From: Ferribacterium limneticum
GTDB taxonomy: Bacteria > Pseudomonadota > Gammaproteobacteria > Burkholderiales > Rhodocyclaceae
Assembly: GCF_020510625.1 (NCBI RefSeq)
Contig: NZ_CP075191.1
Location: forward strand, 2,974,001-3,038,000
Direction: 5' to 3'
DNA length: 64,000 nt
Below, in pieces: positions 1 to 8,646 of this stretch (positions are counted from its first letter, which is position 1; every line of letters begins with the position of its first letter). Both the position numbers and the translations under genes were made by a program. The notes beneath the pieces are model-generated. The model worked only from the letters and a program-made list of their open reading frames with translations, did no database searches and was not told the origin of the DNA.

Positions 1-401
1 CCGATGAAGGCCTGGCTGACCAGCGTGGCATCGATGTTGAGCTGGATTTCCGGCTGCCGGCCGGCGGCCAGGTCGCGCTGGAAGTTTTGTGGAATGACCA
101 GCACGAAGGCGTATTTGTTGCTGTTCATCGCCGCATCCACCTGATCGAGGCGAATCAATTCCGGTGGTTTGAAATATGGCGGATAGAGCGCCCCGGCGAT
201 GCGCACAGAGAGCGGCGAAGCATCTTCGTTGACGATGGCCACCGGCGCGTTGTGCAATTCCTGCGAAACGCCGGTCGCCGCTTCGTAGATGGCGCCCGAG
301 AAGGCCCAGACGATCAGGCCGAGCAGCACCTTGTCGGCGGCCAGGCTGCGCAGTTCCTTGAGGCCGAGGCGGAAGATGTTGGTCCAGGAGAAGCGTTCCA
401 C
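1..401 (-). CDS. ABC-2 type permease, YhhJ-like (3' end outside window)
   Basis: The first about 133 residues are in the window and the rest runs off the left edge. The GTG start at 401-399 lies just past the stop of the upstream RbbA-like gene, with an AGGAGA ribosome binding site inside that gene's last codons, so the two are translationally coupled. The protein opens with a short cytoplasmic stretch, one membrane segment (about residues 24-42) and then a large extracytoplasmic region, as in ABC-2 permeases of the YhhJ/YbhR type. By analogy with the E. coli yhiI-rbbA-yhhJ cluster it would be the partner permease of the RbbA-like protein and the HlyD-like adaptor. The substrate cannot be told from sequence. 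Confidence 0.8.
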   Translation of the reverse strand, partial: MERFSWTNIFRLGLKELRSLAADKVLLGLIVWAFSGAIYEAATGVSQELHNAPVAIVNEDASPLSVRIAGALYPPYFKPPELIRLDQVDAAMNSNKYAFVLVIPQNFQRDLAAGRQPEIQLNIDATLVSQAFI

Positions 402-402
402 C

Positions 403-3219
403 TTATTTCTCCTGCTTCTTCAACAAGCTGACACTGGCCAGCGTCAGCACCGGGATGAAGGCCGCCAGCGCCAGCAGCGAGGGCCACAGTTCGGCGAAGC
501 CCAGGCCCTTGGTGAAGGCGCCGCGGCAGATCAGGATGAAATAGGTCGCCGGGTAGAACTGGCCGACCCAGTAGCCCGCCCCCTGCAGCGACTCGACCGG
601 CGTGGTCAGGCCAGAGAATTGCACGGTCGGCAGCATGGTGACGATGGCGGTGCCGAACAGCGCGGCAATCTGCGTTTTGGTGAAGATGGACATCAGCAGG
701 CCGAGGCCGGTCGTCGCCGTCACATAGAGCAAGGCCCCCAGCGTCATGGCCAGGAAGCTGCCCTTGACCGGCACGCCGAAGAGCAGCACGGCTTCCAGCA
801 TCATCAGCAGGTAGCTCGCCATGCAGACGGCGATGTAGGGCAGCTGCTTGCCGATCAGGAATTCGAGGCGGGTGACCGGCGTCACATACAGGTTGGTGAT
901 CGAGCCGAGCTCTTTCTCGCGCACAACGCCAAGCGCCATCAGGATGGCAGGAATGAGTAGCATGAGCAGCGGGATGACCGCCGGCACCATGGCGTAGACG
1001 CTCTTGAAATCCTGGTTGTAGCGATAGCGCGACTCGATGCTGAAGGGCTGCGCCGCCGCCTGCCCGGCCTGCTCGCGCAACAGGCGCTGCACATAGTCGC
1101 GATGCATGCCCTCGATGTAGCCGCGCATCGTTTCGCCGCGGTAGGGCATGGCACCGTCGACCAGCACGCCGATTTCGGGCGCCCGGCCGCGTCGCAGATC
1201 GCGCCCGTAGTCGGCGGGAATCTCGATGGCCAGCGACACCTCGCCGCTCTTCATGCGCCGGTCGAGGTCGGCTTCGTCGAGCAGATTCGGCCGTTGCACG
1301 AAGTAGCGCGAACCGGCCACGTTGGCAATGTAGTCGCGGCTCTCCGGGCTCTGGTCGCGGTCGAGCACGGCGAAGCGCAGATTTTCGACATCGAAGGACA
1401 TGCCGTAGCCGAGCACGAACATCATGATCACCGAACCAAGCAGCGCGAAACCGAGGCGGATCATGTCGCGGCGCAGTTCGAGCGCTTCGCGGTAGGCGTA
1501 GCCGAGCAGGCGGCGCAGGCTGAAGCCGGCCCTCTCCCTCCCCTTCAAGGGGAGGGCTGGGGAGGGGATGGGTTGAGTCTGAGCAGATGCCTCCGACCCA
1601 TCCCCCTCCGTGCCTCCCCCTTGCCCCAAGGGATACCGTTCCTGCGGAACATAAAGAGGTAGGAGTTGGGCGGTTTCACCTTTTGTCACCCCGCTCGCCT
1701 CTTCCAAATAGGCGATAAAGGCCGCTTCCAGTGTCTTTTCACCGCGCGCCGCACACAAGGCTGCCGGCGTATCGCTGGCCAGCACCTTGCCGGCATGCAT
1801 CAGCGAAATCCGGTCGCAGCGCTCGGCCTCGTTCATGAAATGGGTCGAGATGAAGATGGTGACGCCGTGCTGGCGCGACAGTTCGACCAGCAGCGCCCAG
1901 AACTCGTCGCGCGCCACCGGATCGACGCCGGAAGTCGGCTCGTCGAGGATCAGCAGCTTGGGCTCATGGACCACCGCCACGGCCAGCGACAGGCGCTGGC
2001 GGATGCCGAGCGGCAGTTCGGCCGCCGCCTTATCGGCGTATTCGTCCAGCCCGAAACGCTGCATCAGCTCGGCAATGCGCGGGCCGCGCCGGGCGGCGGG
2101 CAGGTGGAACAGCCGGGCGTGCAGATCGAGGTTGGCCGCCACCGTCAGTTCGCCGTAGAGCGAGAAGGATTGCGACATGTAGCCGACCTGCTTGCGCGTT
2201 TCGAGATCCTTGGCGTCGACCAGCTTGCCGAACAGTTTGGCCTCACCGGAAGTCGGCGGCAGCAGGCCGGTCAGCATCTTCATGGTCGTCGTCTTGCCGC
2301 AGCCGTTCGAGCCGAGGAAACCGAAGATTTCGCCCTCATCGATCTGGAAACTGACGCCGTCGACGGCGACGAAATCGCCAAAGCGCTGGGTCAGCCCCTC
2401 GGCCTCGATGGCATAGCCCGGACTGCGATCAACCCAGGGCGGGATGACCAGCGTCTGGTGGGCGCGCCGCTTGTCTTCCGGCAGCAACTGGATGAAGGCG
2501 CCATCCAGCGTCGACTGCCCGGTCTGTGCGCGCAATTCGGCCGGTGTGCCGGTGCCGATCACCTTGCCGTCGTCCATCGCCACCAGCCAGTCGAAGCGCT
2601 CGGCCTCCTCCATGTAGGCGGTGGCAACCAGCACGCTCATGCCCGGCCGGCGGGCGCGGATGCTGTCAATCAGTTCCCAGAACTGGCGGCGTGACAGCGG
2701 ATCGACGCCGGTCGTCGGCTCGTCGAGAATCAGCAGGTCGGGATCGTGGATCAGCGCGCAACACAGGCCGAGTTTCTGCTTCATGCCGCCGGACAGCTTG
2801 GCCGCCGGACGGTCGGCAAAAGGTGAAAGTCCGGTCGCGGCGAGCAGTTCGCCAATACGCGCCGCGCGCTCCGCCTTGCCTTGGCCGAACAGTCGGCCGA
2901 AGAATTCGACATTCTCGAAAACCGACAGCGTCGGATAAAGATTCTTGCCCAGCCCCTGCGGCATGTAGGCGATGCGCGGCTGTACCGAAGCACGAAAATG
3001 GCGGTCGCCAATGTCGCCGCCCAGCACCTCTACCTTGCCGGTCTGAATTTGCCGCGCGCCTGAAATCAGCGCCAGCAACGACGACTTGCCGACGCCATCC
3101 GGCCCGATCAGGCCGACCATGCCGCCGGCCGGCAGCGCAAGATCGGCGCCCGCCAGCGCCACCACCGCGCCGTAGCGATGGCTGACTGCGGACAATCTGG
3201 CGACCGGCACGCGGTCCAT
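403..3219 (-). CDS. rbbA: RbbA-like fusion: two ABC ATPase domains plus ABC-2 permease
   Basis: This 938-residue protein carries two ATP-binding cassettes and a C-terminal permease, the architecture of E. coli RbbA (about 911 residues). Cassette 1 has a Walker A at residues 39-47 (GPDGVGKSS), an LSGGMKQKL signature and a LILDEPTTG Walker B. Cassette 2 has Walker [10 protein letters not shown] near residue 303 and LILDEPTSG, with a degenerate signature (LPLGIRQRL). From about residue 590 come a membrane segment, a large periplasmic loop and several C-terminal membrane segments. The linker at about 529-563 is translated from a palindromic repeat (see the repeat at 1531) and is low in complexity. 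It lies 6 bases after the HlyD-like gene and is coupled to the next permease. RbbA in E. coli is ribosome-associated; an export role for this three-gene set is equally plausible. Confidence 0.88.
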   Translation of the reverse strand: MDRVPVARLSAVSHRYGAVVALAGADLALPAGGMVGLIGPDGVGKSSLLALISGARQIQTGKVEVLGGDIGDRHFRASVQPRIAYMPQGLGKNLYPTLSVFENVEFFGRLFGQGKAERAARIGELLAATGLSPFADRPAAKLSGGMKQKLGLCCALIHDPDLLILDEPTTGVDPLSRRQFWELIDSIRARRPGMSVLVATAYMEEAERFDWLVAMDDGKVIGTGTPAELRAQTGQSTLDGAFIQLLPEDKRRAHQTLVIPPWVDRSPGYAIEAEGLTQRFGDFVAVDGVSFQIDEGEIFGFLGSNGCGKTTTMKMLTGLLPPTSGEAKLFGKLVDAKDLETRKQVGYMSQSFSLYGELTVAANLDLHARLFHLPAARRGPRIAELMQRFGLDEYADKAAAELPLGIRQRLSLAVAVVHEPKLLILDEPTSGVDPVARDEFWALLVELSRQHGVTIFISTHFMNEAERCDRISLMHAGKVLASDTPAALCAARGEKTLEAAFIAYLEEASGVTKGETAQLLPLYVPQERYPLGQGGGTEGDGSEASAQTQPIPSPALPLKGRERAGFSLRRLLGYAYREALELRRDMIRLGFALLGSVIMMFVLGYGMSFDVENLRFAVLDRDQSPESRDYIANVAGSRYFVQRPNLLDEADLDRRMKSGEVSLAIEIPADYGRDLRRGRAPEIGVLVDGAMPYRGETMRGYIEGMHRDYVQRLLREQAGQAAAQPFSIESRYRYNQDFKSVYAMVPAVIPLLMLLIPAILMALGVVREKELGSITNLYVTPVTRLEFLIGKQLPYIAVCMASYLLMMLEAVLLFGVPVKGSFLAMTLGALLYVTATTGLGLLMSIFTKTQIAALFGTAIVTMLPTVQFSGLTTPVESLQGAGYWVGQFYPATYFILICRGAFTKGLGFAELWPSLLALAAFIPVLTLASVSLLKKQEK
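1531..1633. repeat. REP-like G/C-rich palindromic element inside rbbA
   Basis: A purine/pyrimidine-biased stretch with long inverted arms (GGAGGGGATGGGT near 1561-1573 against ACCCATCCCCCTCC near 1597-1610, plus CTCCCCTTCAAGGGGAG at about 1538-1554). It resembles the intergenic REP/BIME elements of many proteobacteria. Here it is read in frame and encodes the linker between the second ABC domain and the permease, including the peptide [11 protein letters not shown], which is what such repeats typically encode when translated. Confidence 0.65.
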
Positions 3220-3225
3220 GGCGAA

Positions 3226-4212
3226 TTATTTCCCGTTGATCTGCAGGTTGGCCGGCCAGGCCGCATCGGCATCGAGCCGGACATAAGCCACGCCCGGCAT
3301 GCCGCCCTTGGCCAGATCGCGATGCGCCGTCAGCCAGGCAGGGTCTGCCTTGACCTTGAGGCGGAACATCAGCTTTTCGCGCTCGGTGCGAGTCTCCACC
3401 TCGCGCGGCGTGAATTGCGCTTTCGGGGCGACAAAACTCACCGTCGCTGGAATCGCCTGTCCAGGCAAACCGTCGAGCACAATGCGCGCCTCACTACCGA
3501 TCGCCACCTGCCCGGCCTTCTCGGTCGGCAAGTAGATGGTCATGTACATGTCGGATAAATCGAGCAGCGTCAGCGCCTTGCCGCCCGCCGCCAGCACCTC
3601 GCCCGGCTCGGCCAGCCGGTAAAGCACGCGGCCGGCAATCGGGGCCTTCAAGGCGGTATCGTCCAGGCTTGCCTGCAGGCTTTCCACCCGGGCCTGCGCC
3701 GCCGCCACCGCCGCATTGGCCTCGGCCACCCGGCTCTGCGCCTGCGCCATGCCGGCCATCGCGCCTTCCATGCCAGTCTGGTCGGTATCGAGCTTGTTGC
3801 GCGAAATGAACCCCTTACCGACCAGTTCCTCAGAACGCTTCAAAGTCTTGCCGGCCAGCGTGACGTCGGACTTCGACTTGCGCACCCCAGCCCACGTTTC
3901 ATCGACCGCCTTCTGCGCCTGCCGCACCTGAGCCTCGGCAGCCCGCAACTGAGCCCGCAGGTCGTCGGCATCAAGCCGGGCCACCACCGCCCCCATCTCG
4001 ACCCAATCCCCCTCACGCGGCCCGAGCTCGCTCAATCGGCCAGCGACCTTGGTCGCAACATCAACCTCCGTCGCCTCCAGCCGGCCGTTGCCGGAAGCAA
4101 GGCCGGCCGGCAAACCCGCAGGACGATTCTGATAGAGGTAAAACCCGACAGCTGCTGCCGCTGACAAAAACAGGGCAACGACCAAAAACTTGCCAACTCT
4201 GGAACGGTTCAT
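3226..4212 (-). CDS. HlyD/YhiI-family membrane fusion protein
   Basis: This 328-residue protein has an N-terminal membrane anchor (about residues 10-28), a biotinyl-lipoyl-like half motif (EVDVATKVAGRLSEL, about 48-62), a long Ala/Gln/Lys-rich coiled-coil hairpin (about 80-185), the second lipoyl half (ALKAPIAGRVLY) and a beta-barrel domain. This is the layout of periplasmic adaptors of ABC exporters (HlyD_D23/YhiI type). It is the first gene of a minus-strand operon with the RbbA-like ATPase and the ABC-2 permease. A TATAAT box and a TGACCA/TGGTCA palindrome lie just upstream, so repression by a TetR-type regulator is likely. No such regulator gene is in the window. Confidence 0.85.
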   Translation of the reverse strand: MNRSRVGKFLVVALFLSAAAAVGFYLYQNRPAGLPAGLASGNGRLEATEVDVATKVAGRLSELGPREGDWVEMGAVVARLDADDLRAQLRAAEAQVRQAQKAVDETWAGVRKSKSDVTLAGKTLKRSEELVGKGFISRNKLDTDQTGMEGAMAGMAQAQSRVAEANAAVAAAQARVESLQASLDDTALKAPIAGRVLYRLAEPGEVLAAGGKALTLLDLSDMYMTIYLPTEKAGQVAIGSEARIVLDGLPGQAIPATVSFVAPKAQFTPREVETRTEREKLMFRLKVKADPAWLTAHRDLAKGGMPGVAYVRLDADAAWPANLQINGK

Positions 4213-4231
4213 GAGACACCCAACTGGTTAC

Positions 4232-4263
4232 TGACCACATGGTCATTAGCTGTTTGGATTATA
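4232..4263 (-). promoter_or_regulatory. Promoter -10 and palindromic operator of the HlyD/RbbA operon
   Basis: On the minus strand TATAAT (4263-4258) is followed after 12 bases by TGACCATGTGGTCA (4245-4232), which has perfect 6-bp arms around a 2-bp centre. The palindrome sits between the expected transcription start and the ATG at 4212, a position where a bound repressor would block the operon. The -35 region is weak. The regulator is not identified; the symmetry suits a TetR-family dimer. Confidence 0.5.
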
Positions 4264-4567
4264 GACCTCGCCGAAAAATCCACCCACCCATGAGCTCAGG
4301 AATCACGGTGTTTTTCTCAGCCCATTCTCGCAACAAGCATCACGAAATCTCAAGAAAATTTACTGTCGATTCGCTTGGTATTTGGATGAATGTCAGATTT
4401 TGCCGATCAAGCTATTCATTTGTAACAGGCAGTTGCCGGCCACCTCCGGACAGTCACTCTCGCGCGGAGGTAAGGCTGCAATTGGCATCATAGCGGTCGT
4501 TCATGTGCTTACCGTTCTCGCTGCCTGGCATCGGTACATTTAAGAATTTTGCCGACTTAAAAGAATG
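4264..4567. other. Non-coding, lower-GC gap
   Basis: This is the bulk of the 417-base gap between the divergent HlyD-like and MarR genes. The short open frames here have no ribosome binding site or recognisable product. GC content is visibly lower than in the flanking ABC genes, matching the cassette that follows. I see no RNA gene or repeat in it. Confidence 0.5.
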
Positions 4568-4604
4568 TTGACAACCGGTTGCCGTTGGTGGAAACTGGTT
4601 GTCA
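4568..4604 (+). promoter_or_regulatory. Inverted repeat upstream of the MarR gene, probable autoregulatory operator
   Basis: Arms TGACAACCGGTT (4569-4580) and AACTGGTTGTCA (4593-4604) match at 11 of 12 positions, separated by 12 bases (24 bases, about two helical turns, centre to centre). A TTGACA -35-like hexamer at 4568-4573 overlaps the left arm; no strong -10 follows. MarR regulators usually bind such dyads next to their own gene, 26 bases downstream here. Confidence 0.5.
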
Positions 4605-4629
4605 GTTAATCCTTTGAGAGGCACTTTCG

Positions 4630-5097
4630 ATGCAAACAGAAATTTCCCGTCTCATGTCAGAGACCGTTGTCGCGCTCTTCCAGGCAAACGGCAAGATGCT
4701 GGAATGGGGTGACGCATTCACCACACCCTACGGCCTGACCAGCGCACGCTGGCAAATCCTTGGTGCAATTGCTTGGGCTGGCCAAAAACAGACTGCCCCA
4801 CAAATTGCTGACCAAATGGGTGTTTCGCGGCAAGGCGCTCAGAAGCAGCTCAATCTTCTTGCCGAAGATGGCTTGATTGAGAAGTTGCCCAACCCTTCCC
4901 ATCAACGCTCACCGCATTACCGCCTGACCGATAAAGGCAGCGTGCTTTTCGAGCGTGTTAACCAAGCGTGGCAATCTCACGCAGCCAAGACAGGGGAAGC
5001 ATTCTCCACCCAAGACCTCGAAATCACGCTTCGTACCTTGAGCCTTATTTCTCAACTTCACGGGGTATCGGTACAAGGAGAGCATGATGAAACGTAA
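4630..5097 (+). CDS. MarR-family transcriptional regulator
   Basis: This 155-residue protein has the MarR winged-helix layout: N-terminal dimerisation helix, recognition region TAPQIADQMGVSRQGAQKQLNLLAEDGLIEKL (about residues 56-87, helix-turn-helix then wing entry), the wing (HQRSPHYRLTDKG, about 91-103) and a C-terminal helix. It heads a plus-strand cassette: its 3' end overlaps the next gene by 14 bases. An inverted repeat in front of it suggests autoregulation. The ligand is unknown. Base composition is less GC-rich than the neighbouring operons, in keeping with acquisition as a block. Confidence 0.85.
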   Translation: MQTEISRLMSETVVALFQANGKMLEWGDAFTTPYGLTSARWQILGAIAWAGQKQTAPQIADQMGVSRQGAQKQLNLLAEDGLIEKLPNPSHQRSPHYRLTDKGSVLFERVNQAWQSHAAKTGEAFSTQDLEITLRTLSLISQLHGVSVQGEHDET

Positions 5098-5527
5098 TGT
5101 CCATGCCGTTGCGGGCGTATTTGCCTTCCTCTTCATCGCGATGTTCTGGACATCGACCGTGGTTGCCGAACTTTTCCTCGACCATAGCGCGGCAACCAGC
5201 GTAAAGGTTGCGATTACCTATGCATTTATCGCATTCGTTCCCTGCATGGCCATTACCGGTGCGACCGGATTTGCCATGGGCGGCAAGAGCACTTTCCCCA
5301 TCTTAGTCGCCAAACGTCGCCGTATGCCCATCATCGGTGCCAATGGCCTGTTGGTACTAATTCCGGCGGCTATCTTTCTCAGCATCAAGGCACAGGCAGG
5401 GGAGTTCGACAGCATGTTCTACACCGTGCAGGTTCTGGAGTTGCTGGCTGGCGCAATCAATCTCACGCTGATGGGGCTGAATATTCGTGATGGCCGTCAG
5501 ATGAGCCGGCGGCATCAAAAACCGTAG
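5084..5527 (+). CDS. Small integral membrane protein of unknown function
   Basis: I do not recognise the family. The 147-residue protein has four predicted membrane segments (about residues 8-30, 42-65, 83-103 and 112-132) and a basic loop (VAKRRRMP, about 75-82), with a short charged C-terminus (RQMSRRHQKP). It starts inside the end of the MarR gene, with AAGGAG at 5075-5080 serving either of two tandem ATG codons (5084, 5087). This coupling implies it is a main target of the regulator. Its position before cytochrome genes suggests a role in an electron-transfer or stress cassette, but nothing in the sequence proves that. Confidence 0.7.
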   Translation: MMKRNVHAVAGVFAFLFIAMFWTSTVVAELFLDHSAATSVKVAITYAFIAFVPCMAITGATGFAMGGKSTFPILVAKRRRMPIIGANGLLVLIPAAIFLSIKAQAGEFDSMFYTVQVLELLAGAINLTLMGLNIRDGRQMSRRHQKP

Positions 5528-5674
5528 CCAACCAATCTCGAGGCTCATAGCTCAGCGCCAGCCTCCCTAATCCCCTTCTATAGAGATTTCATAAGCGAAG
5601 TGCCTTCGGCATCTTCGATAGGCAACTTGCGCCCGAAATTCTCGGCAGCCCCCACTTATTCAAGCGAGGCAATC

Positions 5675-6112
5675 ATGACCACCAAAAAGTTAATCGCCCT
5701 GATAGTCAGCGGTTTAATCATCTCAACGGCAGGCGCCAGCGACGTCATCTCTGAGCGAGAGAGCGGTTTCAAAGGTAGCAAGCGGGCAGTTGCAACCATC
5801 AAGGATGCGCTTGCCGAAGGCAACATGGCGACCGTCGCCACCTCTGCCAAGTCGGTGGCTGATTTTGCTGAGCGTATTCCGAGCCTCTTTCCTGCAGGAA
5901 GTAAAGGCGGAATCTTTTCTGCCGCCAAGGAGGACATCTGGCGCAGCTTCCCGGACTTTGTCCAGAAGTCGAAGAGTTTTCAAGTAAACGCGCAGGCACT
6001 TGCAGCACTGGCTGTTGCTCCGTCTCCTGACAAGGCAGCGGTGAACGAAGCCTTCGCCAAAGTGACGGCTGACTGCAAGAGTTGCCATCAGCCTTACAAG
6101 AAAGGCTGGTAA
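5675..6112 (+). CDS. Cytochrome c'-like (class II) periplasmic c-type cytochrome
   Basis: This 145-residue protein has a signal peptide (MTTKKLIALIVSG..., cleavage after about residue 20), a four-helix body and a single CKSCH haem motif close to the C-terminus, the hallmark of class II cytochromes c. The N-terminal helix, where cytochrome c-556 carries an axial Met, has none; a Phe (SGFKGSK) lies near the expected distal position. A five-coordinate cytochrome c'-type haem is therefore possible. The start at 5675 was preferred to upstream codons because it gives a proper signal peptide and follows AAGCGAGGC. The 147-base gap before it may hold its own promoter. It is followed after 5 bases by cytochrome b561, a plausible redox partner. 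Confidence 0.85.
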   Translation: MTTKKLIALIVSGLIISTAGASDVISERESGFKGSKRAVATIKDALAEGNMATVATSAKSVADFAERIPSLFPAGSKGGIFSAAKEDIWRSFPDFVQKSKSFQVNAQALAALAVAPSPDKAAVNEAFAKVTADCKSCHQPYKKGW

Positions 6113-6117
6113 GCACA

Positions 6118-6768
6118 ATGAGTCAGGCCAAGCACCTCATTCAGATTTGGGATTTGCCGACAAGGCTTTTTCATTGGAGCCTTTCGCTTCTTGTTGGCGT
6201 CTTGTTTTTGAGTGCATCAATTGGAGCGCTCGACATCCATGAGCTTGCAGGAGAGGGAGTTTTGGCCTTGGTGCTCTTTCGTCTGGTCTGGGGCGTTCTC
6301 GGCAGTCAAACGGCGCGATTCAGTGAATTTCTAGGTGGCTTCGCCGCCATACAGAAATACCTTGTTCATCGGGATTCAAAGTCGGTTGGTCATAATCCCT
6401 TGGGTGGCTGGATGGTGGTTGCCATGCTGGTAGTGCTCCTGGTTCAGGCCGGCACCGGACTAATGGCAAATGATGGCATCTTGTTCCAAGGGCCATTGGC
6501 ACATCGTGTCATCGGGATGACTTCAGATGCAGCCAGTGCCGTTCACCACCGGCTGGCAAACCTACTGGTTGTCCTGATTGTCATCCATATCACGGCAATT
6601 CTGCTTTATTGGCTCGTCGGCAAAGATAACTTGCTGATGCCGATGCTTAGCGGCAAGAAGTTGGTGACAACTTCGGTGAAGACCATTCAGTTTGGAAGTT
6701 CGATTTTGGCAGCAGCAACTTTGTGCTTCGCTATTTTGGCAATCGTAATACTGCTAACAGTGTTGTAA
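6118..6768 (+). CDS. Cytochrome b561 family membrane protein
   Basis: This 216-residue protein has four or five membrane segments and the hallmark N-terminus IWDLPTRLFHWSLSL (His about residue 18 as a haem ligand), then LVLFRLVWGVLG and VHHRLANLLVVLIVIHI (about 142-158) with further haem-ligand His residues. This matches the bacterial Ni/Fe-hydrogenase-type b-cytochrome/b561 family. It follows the cytochrome c'-like gene by 5 bases, as b561/class II cytochrome pairs often do, so electron exchange between quinone pool and periplasmic cytochrome is likely. It is probably the last gene of the MarR cassette: a dyad at 6960 follows. Confidence 0.85.
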   Translation: MSQAKHLIQIWDLPTRLFHWSLSLLVGVLFLSASIGALDIHELAGEGVLALVLFRLVWGVLGSQTARFSEFLGGFAAIQKYLVHRDSKSVGHNPLGGWMVVAMLVVLLVQAGTGLMANDGILFQGPLAHRVIGMTSDAASAVHHRLANLLVVLIVIHITAILLYWLVGKDNLLMPMLSGKKLVTTSVKTIQFGSSILAAATLCFAILAIVILLTVL

Positions 6769-6959
6769 CACCGGAGCGCCACCTCCATCTCCTAGGTGCA
6801 TGGTTTTTAGAGAGCAGCTTTGGTCAGGTAAGCTGCCTAATTAAACCTACAAAGCGAAGGTCCGCATTGGGCACATTGCAGCCTTTCATGGTTAGTAACT
6901 TTTGGGTTCACCAAACCACTGACACCCCACGTTCCATACCGATCCCACAAAAGACATTC

Positions 6960-7009
6960 GGGCCAGCAGAACTCCGGCTTCCTTCGAAGCCGAATTCGCT
7001 GGCCCTTTG
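6960..7009. terminator. Stem-loop between convergent genes
   Basis: Outer arms GGGCCAGC (6960-6967) and GCTGGCCC (6998-7005) enclose an inner stem GGCTTC-CTTC-GAAGCC (6977-6992), followed on the plus strand by TTTGCTTG. It lies between the b561 gene (plus) and the flavoprotein gene (minus) and could stop both transcripts. The U-run is short, so it may be weak. Confidence 0.5.
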
Positions 7010-7020
7010 CTTGCCCTGGC

Positions 7021-8613
7021 CTAATGCCGCCCGCCGGAGTAGCGCCCCGGGGCGATGACGTTATTCGGATCGAGCGCTGCTTTCAGGCGTTGGTGAAACT
7101 CAGATTGCTCCGAGCCCTCCCCGGCACCGATCAGGTCCATGTAGTCCACGCCCAGACGATAAGGAGGCCAGCCGCGGCGCAGGCCGGAGCTGACCAGATC
7201 GCGGTAGCAGGCTTTGGCGCGTGTCACATCTTCTTGATTGGCTGGGTCGAAGAGCAGCGGGATGGTGGCCGACAGGACGCGTGGCGAGCGCGAGGTAACG
7301 GCGAGCAGGGGGTCGAAACCGTGGCGGGCGAGCACTTCGCCCATGATTTCCCGATAGCAGCGCACGGCTTGCGGCGTGAATGGCAGTAGCGGCGCGTACC
7401 AAAGGATGCCCTGGCCATCCCGGGCCGGGTGGGCCGATATATCGAGCGGCCGGGCATTTTTCTCCAGCGCATAGGCGATGCGCAAAAAAGCCGTGATCGG
7501 CACGCCTTCGACCGTCCCCAGGGCATTGACCAGCGAACCGAGATGGCGGCGCAGGCTGGGGAAGAGTCGATTCGGCAGGGCTTTGAACAGGCTTTGCAGC
7601 AGGCGGATTTCGCGGGTGCTGAAGCTCCAGATCCGGCAGTCTTTGACGCGGCGCCGGATGTCGCGCACGGCGCCTTGCACAGCGTGCCTTGAGCCATACA
7701 GCGTGCCCAGCGCCGTCCAGCTCGATATCTTGCGCCGGCCAGCCTCGCCCTTCAGGTAGTCGGCCCGCTCGCTGCCGCGGCGCGAGGTGGCGAGCGGCGC
7801 ATCGGGCTGGGTAGCGAGAATGCGGAAGTCGTTCATCATGATGATGCCGCCGATGCCGGGAATGTCTTCGGCAATGCGGTTGAGCGCCGTCTGGCTGGCC
7901 TCGAATTTTTCGTCGGAGGCCCATTCGAAAATCAGGATGCGGCAGTCCTCGGGTACCCGCGCCAGTTGCACCGTCGCCCGAGTGACCAGGCCAAAACTGC
8001 CCTGACGCAGCAAGCCGCCCCAATACGGGCCGGTGCCGACCCGCCAGCGCTCGGCCAGATCGCCGCAGTGCAGATCCTTGTAGGCATGGCGAAAGGCCTG
8101 GCCACTGCCCCAGAAACCTTCGAGTTCGGAAACGGCCTCGAAGTGATCGACAATCGGCGTCAGACCATAGCCGCCATCCAGTGCATTGCCGAGAATATTC
8201 CCATTCGGGCCGACGCCGGTGGTCGGCACGAGCAAGCGGGCGCCGGCGCGCTGGATGGCCTGTTCCAGATCGTGCTGGCAAACGCCGGGCTGGATGCGCG
8301 CCACGGCCGCTTCGGTATCGATCTCGATTTGCTTGAGCGGCGACAGGTCGACGACGACACTCCCCGGCTTGACCGCCTGCGCCGTGCCATAGCCAAAGTT
8401 GCGCCCGCCGCTGATCGGCCACAAGGGCACCCGGTGGGCATTGGCCGCCGCAAGGATCCTCGGCACGGCGGCAACCTCGGTGACGAGCAGCACTGCGGCC
8501 GGATAACGGGTGGCGCCACCCGTATCTGGGCGATAAGGCTCGATTTCCGACGCGCCGTTGAGTACGGCGACACCAGGAACGTTGACCAGCGATTCGTAGA
8601 AAGCATTAAGCAT
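7021..8613 (-). CDS. VAO/4-cresol-dehydrogenase-family FAD oxidoreductase
   Basis: This 530-residue flavoprotein has an N-terminal PCMH-type FAD-binding domain, with LWPISGGRNFGYG (about residues 64-76) and a later segment GSFGLVTRATVQL (about 205-217). The C-terminal half has ARDGQGILWYAPLLPF (about 396-411), similar to the p-cresol methylhydroxylase and vanillyl-alcohol oxidase family, in which FAD is often covalently bound. Members oxidise para-alkylphenols such as 4-cresol, eugenol or vanillyl alcohol. No cytochrome subunit gene adjoins it. The ATG at 8613 has a good AGGAGT site. An AT-rich segment with repeated TTTCAAAT boxes lies upstream. Substrate cannot be assigned; an oxidase or a dehydrogenase are both possible. 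Confidence 0.75.
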   Translation of the reverse strand: MLNAFYESLVNVPGVAVLNGASEIEPYRPDTGGATRYPAAVLLVTEVAAVPRILAAANAHRVPLWPISGGRNFGYGTAQAVKPGSVVVDLSPLKQIEIDTEAAVARIQPGVCQHDLEQAIQRAGARLLVPTTGVGPNGNILGNALDGGYGLTPIVDHFEAVSELEGFWGSGQAFRHAYKDLHCGDLAERWRVGTGPYWGGLLRQGSFGLVTRATVQLARVPEDCRILIFEWASDEKFEASQTALNRIAEDIPGIGGIIMMNDFRILATQPDAPLATSRRGSERADYLKGEAGRRKISSWTALGTLYGSRHAVQGAVRDIRRRVKDCRIWSFSTREIRLLQSLFKALPNRLFPSLRRHLGSLVNALGTVEGVPITAFLRIAYALEKNARPLDISAHPARDGQGILWYAPLLPFTPQAVRCYREIMGEVLARHGFDPLLAVTSRSPRVLSATIPLLFDPANQEDVTRAKACYRDLVSSGLRRGWPPYRLGVDYMDLIGAGEGSEQSEFHQRLKAALDPNNVIAPGRYSGGRH

Positions 8614-8646
8614 TGCAGACTCCTGTTGATGAAAAAAGGAGTCGCC

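Noticed and set aside
4239..4493. 84-codon plus-strand frame in the gap before the MarR gene
   Set aside because: No ribosome site, no similarity, and it overlaps the HlyD-operon promoter.
4264..4567. Structured RNA or riboswitch in the long gap
   Set aside because: No conserved stem set or terminator/expression platform could be recognised.
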